From: Diphasiastrum complanatum
Taxonomy: Eukaryota; Streptophyta; Lycopodiopsida; Lycopodiales; Lycopodiaceae
Length of the DNA stretch: 64,000 nucleotides
Direction of reading: 5' to 3'
Assembly (NCBI GenBank): GCA_029204225.1
Contig: CM055095.1
Span: 42,251,723-42,315,722 of the forward strand
How positions within the stretch are numbered: position 1 is the first letter of the stretch; each line of letters opens with the position of its first letter. This document shows positions 54,115 through 64,000 of this stretch, one piece after another. Under the pieces are notes generated by a model, which was not told the origin of the DNA, made no database searches, and worked only from the letters and a program-made list of their open reading frames with translations. The position numbers were made by a program, and so were the translations under genes.

Positions 54115-57053
54115 TTTTCAATGGGTTCATCCTTGTTGGAACCAAGTGAAAGATTGACCACTTCAAACTATTCAATTTGGAAAATGAGGATGGAGTCCAT
54201 CTTGGTCCTTCAAGACGTGATGGACATAGTTCTTGGAATTGAAGAAGAACCACAAGTTCTTCAAGAGGTTCAAAAATACAAAAAGAGAGCTAGGATGGCT
54301 CTCCACTACATTAAGATGAATGTCTCTAATGAGATATTGAGGGAGATAGGTACTTGTACAACAGCCAAAGAAGCTTGGGATTGTCTCAAGGCTATCTATG
54401 AGGCTAAGAATACCTCTAGGCTTCTCACTCTTAGGAATCAAATCTTTCAAAGTAGCCAAAAGAGTGATGAGAGTGCATCTAGTTATGTTTTGAGAGTAAA
54501 AGATATTCATAGAGAACTTGCTTGTATTGGTGATTCCATCAATTAAAATGAGCTAGTTCAAGTCATTATCAATGGCTTGAGAAGTGAATTTGATAACCTT
54601 GTCCAATCCTATGCCATTAAGGAGGAGCTACCAAGTTTGGAGGATCTCCAAAGTGTGCTAATTTCGGAAGAATCAAGACAAGAGTACAAGCTCTTGAGGA
54701 TGGACAAGCTTTCTCTCACTCATAATGATGGCAAAGCTCTCTTTGCCAAGGATAACCACAAAGGGAGGAGCAAGAACCAACATCAACAATCCTCAAGCAA
54801 GGACAAAGTCAAATCCAAAGACAAAGATGAGGAGGAAGATGATTCCTCTAATGCTTCATCATCCAAGCTCAAGAAGAAGAAGATCAAGTGATTTTACTGT
54901 GGCAAGAAAGGTCATTATGCCACCAATTGCTTCAAGAAGAAGAATCAACTCAAGCAAGCCAACATTACCAATGAGAAGGAAGACACTATTGCAAGTAATG
55001 GAGAGGGATCTCTTCTGGTCTCTAGTTTCTCATCTACTCCTTTCAAGAAGGACGGCCTATGGTATATTGATAGTGGAGCCTCTTCACATATGTGTAGCTC
55101 CAAGGACTCTTTCTCTTCTATTGCACCTTATGATGGAGTCAAGAAATCAATATACACTGCAAATGATTTTGAGTGTCATATTGAAGACATAGGGAACATT
55201 CCCTTGAAGATTGCATCCTCTAAAGTTCTTTATGTACCTAAGCTTACCAAGAATCTTATTAGTGTTGGCCAATTGCTTGATAATGGCCTTGATGTAAAAT
55301 TCAATGTTGATACTTGCACTATCAAGAAGAATGATGAGATACTTGTATTAGGATCTAGATTTGGTGGCATCTATAAACTAGATCCAAATGAGTATGTGAA
55401 TGCTTTCAATGTTGCTCTTGTGAACAAGCTCTCTGTGGAGGAATTATGACATAGGAGGTTGGGACATCCCAACTACAAATCCATGCTCTCTATGATCAAA
55501 GAAGCCAAAGCTATTGGCTTGCCAAGGTAACTCTCCAAGAAGATCAAGCCTTGTGAGGCTTGTGCTATTGCTAAATCTCACAAAAAGCCATTTACAAGAT
55601 CTTCTATCAAAATCAAGCATCCTTTGGAGTTAATCCACTTGGATGTGCATTTCTCATCAACTACAAGCAAGGGAGGAGCCACTTGTTTTGTTACTTTCAT
55701 TGATGATTACACAAGATTCACTTGAATACATCTTCTTGCTTCTAAATCTATGGTGTTTGATCATTTCCTTATTTTCAAAGCCTATGTAGAGAAGCAATTC
55801 TCATTCAAGATTAAAGCTCTTAGAAGTGATGGAGGTGGTGAATATATCTCCAATAAATTTCAAGATTTTTGTGATCTTGAAGGCATTAAAAGAGAGTTTT
55901 CTTGTGCCTACTCTCCTTTTCAAAATGGAGTGGCCGAGAGAAAGAATAGATCTCTATGTGAATGTGCAAAATCTATAAGGCATCTTTGCCCAAAGTTTTT
56001 TGGGGAGAAGCCATTAATTGTGCAAATTATCTTTGCAATAGGCTCCCACATATAGCTCTTGGAGGAAAGTCACCATATGAAATCTTATTTTTGAAGAAGC
56101 CTAAGGTTGATCACCTTAGAGTTTTTGGATGCTTATGCTTTGTCCATATTCCCTTGGAAACAAGGAAGAAGGAAGATCCTAGTGCATGCAAAGGGATCGT
56201 GGTTGGATACTCATCCACCAAGAAGGCCTATAGAGTCTTTATACTCTCTACTTCTCAAGTTATTGAAAGTAGAGATGTTGTCGTTCATGCAGATCAACAC
56301 TCATCTTTTGAATAGGCCGAGATCAAGAAATCTATGGATGCATCATCAATTATTGATCTTGAAGACAATCATGATGTGATGGGGTCGAGATTTGAAGAAG
56401 ACTCTCCTCGGATTTTCTCACCAAGAAGATCCATGAGAGATAGATCCGAGCCTAAGAGGCTCTCATATGATGACCAAGGCAAACAAGTGGATCTTGATTC
56501 CACTAATTATGTTTTTTATGTCTCTCATGAAGAGCCAAAGAATGTACAAGAGGCACTCAATACCAAGGAGTGGTATGATGCCATGAAGCAAGAGTATGAT
56601 GCATTGATCACCAACAATACTTGGGAGCTTGTGGATCCTCCATCCAACAAGCATGTGATTGGTTGCAAGTGGGTATTTCGGATCAAGTTCAATCATGATG
56701 GCACCATCAACAAGCATAAAGCAAGATTATGTGCCAAAGGATTTGCTCAAATCCATGGTCTTGATTATGAGGAGACCTTTGCACCCGTTGCAGAGATGGT
56801 GACAATAAGAATTCTTATTTCTCTTGCTTGTTTTTTCAAGTGGAAGGTGTTCCCATTAGATGTATCCAATGCTTTTCTAAATGGTTATCTTGAGGAGGAG
56901 ATCTATATGGAACAACCTCAAGGATTCTTCAAGGATGAGTCCAAAGTGTGCTTGCTCTTAAAAAGTCTTTATGGACTCAAGCAAGCACCAAGATCATGGT
57001 ATTCAAGACTTAACTCTTTTCTTATCTCACTAGGATTTACTCTTAGTGACTAA
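54115..57053 (+). pseudogene. Ty1/copia gag-pol, truncated in reverse transcriptase
   Basis: In order: Gag UBN2 domain from MFSMGSSLLEPSERLTTSNY; zinc knuckle CGKKGHYATNC (about 54,899); aspartic protease LWYIDSGASSHMCSS (about 55,060); pre-integrase HRRLGHPNY; integrase with Asp in LIHLDV, Asp in LRSDGGGEY and Glu in NGVAERKNRSL; reverse transcriptase from NNTWELVDPPSNKHVIGCKW through YGLKQAPRSWYSRL, ending FTLSD and TAA at 57,053. The YVDD site, RNase H and 3' LTR are absent. In-frame stops at about 54,544, 54,889, 55,447, 55,528 and 55,723, plus a frameshift near 56,000, show decay. The three integrase residues remain, so it is a moderately young truncated copy. Confidence 0.9.
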
Positions 57054-57389
57054 ATACATAAGAAAGAGGAAGATAATCTATTCCGTTGCACACGATAAGT
57101 TTTCTTTCTTGTCGTTTGAATGATTTTTATTTGAATTCGTTTCTTTTTCAGTTTGACCTATCTTCACATACCTTTTTCCAACACAGCATAGGAACCCTCA
57201 GTTTCTTAAAAGTAAAAATTGTGAGACATTTAGCAAGAATATGTAATTCTCCAAGGTCTTAGATACTTGTAAATCATGTGAATTTATAATTATATTATAC
57301 ATAAATTGCCTACTTTATTTGTAATTTTTAGAAATTTTAGTCAAAAACTGCTTATTTTTTTTAAGGTTTTAGGTATTTTTAATAAGGTA
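57054..57389. other. No gene recognised
   Basis: AT-rich junction between the truncated copia element and gene Y1. Confidence 0.4.
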
Positions 57390-58600
57390 ATGTTTGAAAT
57401 TTTACTACGTAATGGTCCTCCCTGCAGATTGTCTCTTCTTTGTGCTAATCTTCAAAATGTCGAGGATTTCTTTCAAAATCTCGAGTAAACCTCAAGATAT
57501 CTCGTTTTTTATCTCGAGTAAACCTCAAGATATCTCGTTGAAAGACAAGAAGAAATGCGTGTATTACTTTACTAGAGGAGTTAACAACACAAAGCTCTCT
57601 AAGCTTTTTATTCATTTAGCAGAGAAGCCTGGCAGGGGGGATTCACAGTTTCATATTCAAGGAAAATTGTTGTTGATCAACCAAATGAGGATGAGGAAGA
57701 GGGTTTTGTAAACATTCTTGTAAAGGAGACGGATAAGTCTCATTCTATTTTCATTCTGAACGAGACTATGATTAAGATTCGACTCTCCCAAGATGATGCC
57801 ATCAAAACTTACTTTGATTAAGCTCTTGTGACTTTGGTATGTAATCATAAAACATGTTTTCACACGTATATATTAACAAGTGTTCTATGTTTAGCATAGT
57901 GTTTAACTAGATATAAAATTCCTAGCATCTTGCAAGTATAAGATCTCTAAGACTTATCAAAATTGAGTAGTCCTATGCTGAGCATAACTAATATAAACTC
58001 CTTCGCTCATTATACTGTAAATTGTTTTATGTTTTTGTCCAGAGCATGAAGCAATGCTTAAAATTGGTGCTAGTTACTAGTGCAGAGGGGAAAGATTCGG
58101 TGTATTCATTACAAAATTCTAAATCAGTATCTCTGGGACCTCGCAAACCTGCTTCTACCACTGCTCAGAATAAAAATCACACAATATTTCTGAATCCTCA
58201 ACCCAAAAACCATGGCTACACATCGCCATAAATTCATTCCTTCAGCTGAAAGCAAAAACAATGTGAATGGATCCTTGTTGTCTTCATCCGCCCCCTACAA
58301 GACAATTTTGAGATTGCCAAATTAAGAAAAGATATTCATAAAACAAAAAAAATTAGAAAAACAATTTTAAATTTGGATATAAATTAGTGTAATAGGCCAC
58401 ATGTTGACCCAATAACAGGAGATAGGCCAATGGAAGTAAGAAAACCTAATGAGACACATGTTTATAATCTAAAAATAAAATTTAAAGATCATACACAGGC
58501 CATAGTAACTCCTTTTGTTGTTTTGAATGATCGCTAAAAATGCAACGATGTTGAAAATTTTGATTTTTCTATTTTAGCTTCATATCATTTTTTTGTTCTT
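57390..58600 (+). pseudogene. Unknown gene Y1, longer degenerate copy
   Basis: A frame from about 57,457 reads MSRISFKISSKPQDIS, contains a 33-bp tandem duplication (57,477-57,539, repeating ISSKPQDIS), then KKCVYYFTRGVNNTKLSKLF and GDSQFHIQGK. A one-base shift near 57,665 is needed to continue into VDQPNEDEEEGFVNILVKET and ETMIKIRLSQDDAIKTYFD. After an intron with acceptor TTTTTGTCCAG, the next exon (58,043) reads SMKQCLKLVLVTSAEGKDSV and LGPRKPASTTAQ. The 3' part is the inverted twin of 1-660. No family recognised. Confidence 0.5.
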
Positions 58601-58930
58601 GGGGGCATACACAGTTTACTCGGTGCTTCCATCAATCCCCTACAAGACAGCTCTGAGATTGCTAGACTAGTATTCATAAAACAAAAAAAATTAGAGAAAC
58701 AACTTTAATTTTGGATATAGATAAGTGTGATAGGCCAATGGAAGTAAGAGAACCTAATGAGACACATGTACATAAATTAAAAATAAAAGTTAAAGATCAT
58801 ACATAGGCCATAGTAACTCCTTTTGTTGTTTTCGTTGATCCCTCGGAATGCAACGATGTTGCAAATTTTGAGTTTTTTGTTTTAGTTCTTGGGGGAATAC
58901 ACAATTTACAGGCTCGAAAACAATTATCCC
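58600..58930 (+). repeat. Partial second copy of the Y1 3' end
   Basis: 58,620-58,920 repeats 58,280-58,600 (ccctacaagacagctctgag, gaagtaagagaacctaatga, ccttttgttgtttt) with many differences: an old tandem duplication. Confidence 0.7.
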
Positions 58931-59639
58931 AAGAGTATCCTCATATTCCTTCTTTCCGAGCCGTTAGTGCCATTAATGCGAAATCTTTTGAAATGGGTCA
59001 GAATCCTAAAAACAAATGTAACCATTTTTCAGTTTTGAAATTTTGCCCAAAAACATGTTTTTTCACAAAAAATTCCCGAAAATCACAAAAAGATTTATTT
59101 AAAAAATATCCATTTTGACCCAAAAAATCAATACACCATGTCCAAAAAAATAATTCTTTTTAATAAAACCTAAAAAATTGAAAATATTCATGTGAACAAA
59201 ATACACAAAATATTTATGGTTTTTTGATAGTCTAAATTGACTTTTATGAAAATAACTCACATAATACATTTGATGTTAGTTAAGCTAAATCCATAAATTT
59301 TGAAAACATTGAAAATATTTTTTGTATTGTTTTTTTTTACAATTCAAATTCCAAGGAATTCTCACTAATTTCTCTCACCTAAGTGCTTGAAATATTATCA
59401 AGACTCTGATTTTCAACTAATGAAGTTTCCTTCATGTTTTAGCTTGTTGCTCCTAGTATTAGTCACATATACTACCTCCTACAACTAAATACATACCACT
59501 AATTTAAAAACATTCCAGAAGTTTCACAATTTTAGGTAGTCCTAAAACAAAGGGTTGAAATCACATTTGACCAAGGTTTTAGATATGAAAGATTAAAAGG
59601 TTTACCTCATACTGGTAGTATATGGACCATTTACCTCAG
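58931..59639. other. AT-rich region without recognised genes
   Basis: Long A/T runs with no sustained frame and no repeat of note. Confidence 0.5.
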
Positions 59640-60640
59640 ACATTATATTTCATGAGTTTGTTTGTTTTATGATTGTCTTTCAATTGAATGCATTGTTTCT
59701 GCAAGTTCTGGTGAGTTATATATATGTTTCACTTCTTTGTTGGTTGTGTTGTCTTCTTCCAATTAAATTCGTTATTTCTACAAGTGCTAGTTTCTTCTTG
59801 GGGATTTTAGGAATCTGAAATGTATTAAAGACTTTCTGATTTCCTTGTGGCATTATCAAGATAAAAAGAAGGCATTCAGACTAAGCCTTTGGACTACCAA
59901 ACTGATGCCAGCTCCAGTTGAAAAAAACAAGATATTATTTGCTAATGGAAGGGGGTCCACATCCTAATTGCTACCTTCAATCATAAAATCATTTGAAAGA
60001 GTGTTGTGACATTTCACTTTTATGTGTTTAATGTAAAGGCCCATTTACATGCTCAGTCTCTATAACCTAGTAGATGAAAAAACAACACCCGTTAGACTGG
60101 TTTGCAATAGTGACATGATAGTGTTTGAAATGCTTTATTATTATATTGCAACATCTAAAAAACCTTTAGGGCTCATTACTGCTGGAAATGACAATAAGTT
60201 GGGTATAGATCGATCAACAAGTAGTGTTTTCAGTGAGAGTGAAGCCAAAAAATATAAAAAAGTTTTTTTGGTACGAGTTATTAACTCAAGCACTGCCAAT
60301 GCATCTTTTGTGCCATAAGTGATTCTGCAGCATTAGGAGGATATGAAATAGCAACAAGAAGATTCAGAGCAATTGTAAAACAAAAAAATATCATTTTAGC
60401 AAATAAACACTCAACTAGCTACCTTTTGCCAAAGATTTACAAATAGCTTCCTAGCTACTCATGTCTACAAAACCACGAAGGGTTGCTAGGGATTTCATCC
60501 TCAAAAAGATCGTCGATAGAGGTGAAACCATACAATCGGTCTAGCACCTCCTATCTTGGGAAAAAGATGTGTTTTTGACGCCCAAGTCGTCATTTATCCA
60601 ATTTAGATAAGGTCGTCTGAAAATGAAACCTCTGAGCCTT
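59640..60640 (+). pseudogene. Unknown gene Y2, right copy
   Basis: An open stretch from 60,049 (MLSLYNLVDEKTTPVRLVCN, MIVFEMLYYYIATSKKPLGL, ITAGNDNKLGID) ends at 60,318. A shifted frame continues SDSAALGGYEIATRRFRAIV, and a later stretch reads RDFILKKIVDRGETIQSV. Inverted twin of 10,260-11,350. Frameshifts lie at different places in the two copies, so alignment of both recovers the coding order. Function unknown. Confidence 0.5.
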
Positions 60641-61012
60641 GGCCAAAAACATCCATAATAGAGCTATGAAATAAAAAATTAATAGAAAGTTCTGAGTAGA
60701 GAAAAAAGTCTGCAACATGCAAGAAGGACGCTGGATGCAACAAGTGGTCAAGAAACCATTCACAACCTGAGTGTCGCCCAATTGAGGAAGCAAATCTGAA
60801 TGAACAATATCCTCCTGGAGAGCCAAACAAAGAAAAGCATAACTGGAAATAGCAAAATCAAAAGAAACATCCAGAATGTGAATGCAATTCAAAGGAGCAA
60901 GGAAGCCTTGAGGAGGAACAAAGTTAGGTGGAAGACCTATTAGAGACCACACTGAACACGGGCCACAGTTTAATAGACAAACCAATGAAGCCATCTCACA
61001 TGTTTAGTATAA

Positions 61013-62205
61013 ACATGTTTGATAGTGACAACATGATGACTCATCTACACAAGCTCAGAGGAATAAAAAAATAGTTGTAGGTTGAAGGTGCATCTGCTGA
61101 AAAGTATCAATTTTTATACACCATACTAACCGGCATCCCCAAGAGTAATGATCCATTGGTGATGTCAGTAGAAAGCATGGAGGAAATTCGTGCTTTCATT
61201 TTGTCATGAGAAGCTACTCCAAGAGGAGATCACAAGAAAGATGGAGACACCCCAAAATGAAGTAGTCTTGTTTAGTAGGTTCAATATCTTGAAATTCTAG
61301 ATGGGCAATATAGAATAGTCATCACATGAATACTCCTCAAGTGAATGCATGAAGAAGAAACCTTGGAAAGAAGGTGAAAAATAGACCTCAAGTGCTATTG
61401 TTGTGATTAGGTACATACATACGAAAATATTGCTTCAAGAAAATAGAATACTTAAAAAATAATGGAATAAGAGGAGAATGAAATCAACAAAAGAATTCAA
61501 GAGATGCACAAATCTCGGGCCTAAAGGGTATGCACAACATGAAGAACATTCATGATCATGAGAAAGAAAAACATGATCAAGGATGGTTCCTTGATTCGGT
61601 GGCCACTACAAATATGACATTCGATCAGAATGTCGTCACTAGCTACCAGTCAATCCGAAATGGTTGTGAAGACATGGTTAGGAATCAAAGAATGATCAAT
61701 GCAGTGTGCGAGGGTTTCATCTCTCTTTGGTATTTCTGAAAAACTTCATGCATGTACCTGAATTAGCTAAGAACTTTGTATATGTTGTAGGATCACAAAA
61801 TATGGGGTTGAAGTCTCCTTTATGGTTGTGCACTGAAGGATGAGGTACAAGAATCAGAGGTTTGTATCAAGTGCAATGAAAACATGACTAGAATGACATG
61901 GCCTAAATCATGTGCAATCAGTATGAGAGAAACAAGCTATTGCACAAAAGGATCTGTCATATGAGGATGGATAAGATCATGAAACATTGTCAAATTTGGC
62001 AAATCTAGCTTGATGGAACCTTGTAAACATTCACATTGATGGGTCCCATACATGTGAGTCTATGTTGCCAGATGTGAATCTATTCTACAATAGGTTAGAT
62101 CATGTTCATAGGGTTGTTCAAGTTTTTTTGGTGATCTTCTCTACAGCATAATACCAAATCCTTAAAATCATGGAGTTGGTTGATCAATCTAGCCACCAAC
62201 ATGGA
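61013..62205 (+). pseudogene. Copia gag-protease remnant
   Basis: Gag reads FDSDNMMTHLHKLRG, VEGASAEKYQFLYTILTGIP, KSNDPLVMSVESMEEIRAFI, then knuckle-region debris. An open stretch (61,530-61,739) contains GWFLDSVATTNMTFDQNVVT, the copia protease active site with DSG changed to DSV. Further stops follow. It is continuous with the direct repeat. Confidence 0.7.
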
Positions 62206-62885
62206 AAATATCAAGGGTTAGGCTAGAATTGTAAATTAGGGCAAAAAAACTCAATTAGCTTCTTTATTACATGCTGCATTTTCACCTAACTCGAGGTGGG
62301 GAAAAGCTTTTGTACATACAATCATCTCTCCATAGTAATGCCTTAGAATTCAAGTTTTGGGAGCTTATTGGCAATCTCGACTTCTATCACTATGTACTTT
62401 GTTTCTTTTGTGATGCTAATAAAATTTAAGTCTTCAAAACTTTCTTCTCAGTCCGCAGGCCATACAGAAGGTCATACCACATGTGTGGGTCTCGAATCTC
62501 AGTCAAGTAGATCAATGATTTATGATTGCTATTGATTAATGTCTGTAAAATTGCTAATCTAGATCTTGTTTTTGACATCTAGTTTTGCATTCAATTGATA
62601 ATCAATCAATCAATCCCTATTGGGAGTAATTAATAGGCTCACGTAAGGTCCAAAATATTGTACTTCAACAAAGAAGTTGGCAAAGGAAGGCATGCTGAGG
62701 TCAGATTCCTAGTCTTATAGTCTAATTACATCTTACCTCACCACCTCCAGGTGCAATTCAAATTCTATTGGTTTGTTGTTTGCTTTTGAGACAATAGTGA
62801 TAGTTTATGTGGACTACTTCAGAATAGTATGGCATCACAAAATTTTCTCAATTTAGCAACAAGAAAAACTTAGATAGCTACCTCC
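62206..62885. other. Direct-repeat DNA, no gene recognised
   Basis: Twin of 2,600-3,230, with about 45 extra bases near 62,283-62,327. No coding signal. Confidence 0.5.
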
Positions 62886-63401
62886 TTGCTCATGCTAATG
62901 CCAACATTGATGCATGTCTCATCCTCTGCTATTCTCAAAGCACATTCACTAGTGCTCACTTGCCTTCAAATTTTAGATCGACTAGCACTCAACTGCATAA
63001 GGAGTAAACCAAATACGTATTGTCCCTTAGATGTGAATATCAACTCCTTTTGTAGGGCAAAGCTGCCAAAATACCTAACAATTTCAAAGCTTGATTTTAT
63101 GAAGCTCAATCGGGCTACAACTCCTCCAACAAAGGCTATTTGTAAGCGAAATTCAAAATCTTGTGTGAAAGAAAATTTAGAGACTCCAACAAAGCTAAAT
63201 AAAATTGACCAAGGATCCCATCTTTTTATGTTATTCAGAATGCTATTGATATCTATCTACACTAATTCCACCTATAATCATGCACAAATGAGTCGTTGCA
63301 TGAATTCATTGCTCAGACATCTTCGTCCGACATGCCAAACTCGATGTTTTGTTAACATGCAAAGTGAGTGTTTTGTTATCATGTTTTTATGGCTTATATA
63401 G
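62886..63401 (+). other. 171-codon open frame, right copy
   Basis: Open over the same length as 3,231-3,746 with few amino-acid changes. Status as uncertain as for the left copy. Confidence 0.25.
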
Positions 63402-63865
63402 AATAAAGCAAATTGTCTATGCATGAAGACTATTCAGCCCTCCACCAAGGTCTAGACCTTAAGTGTTCGGACCACCACCAAATTTGAGCTTGTAACATTG
63501 ACTTTCTTCCAAACTCCATTGATCTAACTCAACAAATAGAATTGCCTATACAAGGCAAGGCCAAAAACCTTAAAAGAAACCTTAAAAAATTGAAAAACTT
63601 AGACACACACTCTCTCTCTCTCACTCTCTCCTCCCTCTTTCTCTCATATTGTAATGCATCACGAGATTATATACCTCAACTCTCTCTTTCTAAAACTTAT
63701 CTTTGTACAAGCTTCTAAAAGCACATTCTCTCTAAAATCAAGGTGTGAGATTTTTAAACCCACTACTTTTCAAGTACTCTTCAAATACATTTTAGGGCAA
63801 ACAAGAAGTTCCAAAACGCATCTTCTCTACCATAGAAAAACATTCTTCTCTCTTTCACTCAGTCA

Positions 63866-63899
<34 letters not shown>

Positions 63900-63938
63900 T
63901 GTGAGTTATGTTTTAGCGCTTGTCATCGTTTTCTATAT
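63402..63938 (+). repeat. Leader of the 4,282-type gene, with CT microsatellites
   Basis: (CT)n tracts near 63,608-63,640 and 63,866-63,892, longer than in the left copy for the second tract, then the conserved run up to the ATG. Confidence 0.7.
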
Positions 63939-64000
63939 ATGGAAGCTACTGATGCTGACATGGGTGAACAGGCAGGGACTCTACCGCAAGAGCAACAATC
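63939..64000 (+). CDS. Exon 1 of the 4,282-type gene, second copy (cut by window end)
   Basis: MEATDADMGEQAGTLPQEQQ is identical to the left copy up to the last base of the window. Whether exon 2 follows cannot be seen. Confidence 0.5.
   Translation, partial: MEATDADMGEQAGTLPQEQQ

Larger units (their letters stand above)
60640..64000 (+). repeat. Long direct repeat, right copy
   Basis: Partner of 2,000-4,345. It runs to the window end inside exon 1 of the 4,282-type gene. It includes extra copia sequence that the left copy has lost. Confidence 0.85.

Noticed and set aside
54172-54510. Minus-strand ORFs inside the copia element
   Set aside because: Antisense shadows of the Gag coding region.
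60590-60994. 134-codon minus-strand ORF and its left relatives at 2,089-2,337
   Set aside because: No domain recognised. The left copy is broken in different frames, and the strand is opposite to adjacent copia debris.

Overview
This looks like nuclear DNA of a land plant. It has spliced genes with GT-AG introns, Ty1/copia and Ty3/gypsy retroelements primed by the initiator-Met tRNA (TGGTATYAGAGC-type sites), a CENH3-like histone and plant-style G-boxes. The AT-rich, deeply nested transposon content would suit a large-genome plant such as a fern, lycophyte, bryophyte or gymnosperm, but the sequence alone does not settle this. No bacterial feature, rRNA, tRNA or CRISPR array was recognised.

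The dominant structure is a giant imperfect palindrome. The left arm (about 16,250-30,774) and right arm (about 35,427-49,976) are inverted copies, about 14.5 kb each, around a 4.65 kb spacer. From outside to inside each arm carries: a transposase 3' fragment; a copia gag remnant; a small ORF; a Ulp1-family cysteine protease gene; a convergent unknown gene (here gene X) whose C-terminus resembles a ubiquitin-like beta-grasp; a gypsy-type LTR with leader; a CENH3-like histone-fold segment; an H3 N-tail ORF (MARTKQTAR) facing it; a bidirectional promoter built from 11 CACGTG G-boxes; a 461-codon unknown gene (ORF461); and a DDE-type transposase-like gene. The left arm is close to intact. In the right arm Ulp1, gene X and ORF461 are broken by nonsense changes or deletions of about 485 bp, and the transposase lacks its N-terminus. 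Further degenerate copies of gene X (11.8-13.1 kb and 33.2-34.0 kb) and of the transposase (13.2, 15.0-16.6 and 50.0-50.2 kb) show that these two genes travel together, so they probably belong to one uncharacterised large DNA transposon.

The most unusual signal is an 18-bp motif, ATATCGCYAYSACGYGAG, present eight times per arm in strictly alternating orientation. It forms four inverted-pair modules, two on each side of the G-box promoter. Within each module the motif starts lie 50-51 bp apart although the intervening DNA is unrelated. Both arms keep this arrangement.

Flanks. At 1-16.2 kb there are copia integrase and gag debris, a small two-exon gene (4,282-5,012) with a pyrimidine-rich leader, two copies of one copia 3' end (6.0-8.3 and 13.3-15.0 kb), a 28-bp palindromic minisatellite (9.4 kb) and pseudogene fragments. 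At 50-64 kb there are a third copy of that copia end, a 31-bp tandem repeat ending in a G20 run, a 3'-truncated Ty1/copia element (52,753-57,053), pseudogenes matching the left end in inverted orientation, and from 60.64 kb to the window end a direct repeat of 2.0-4.35 kb that includes exon 1 of the 4,282 gene.
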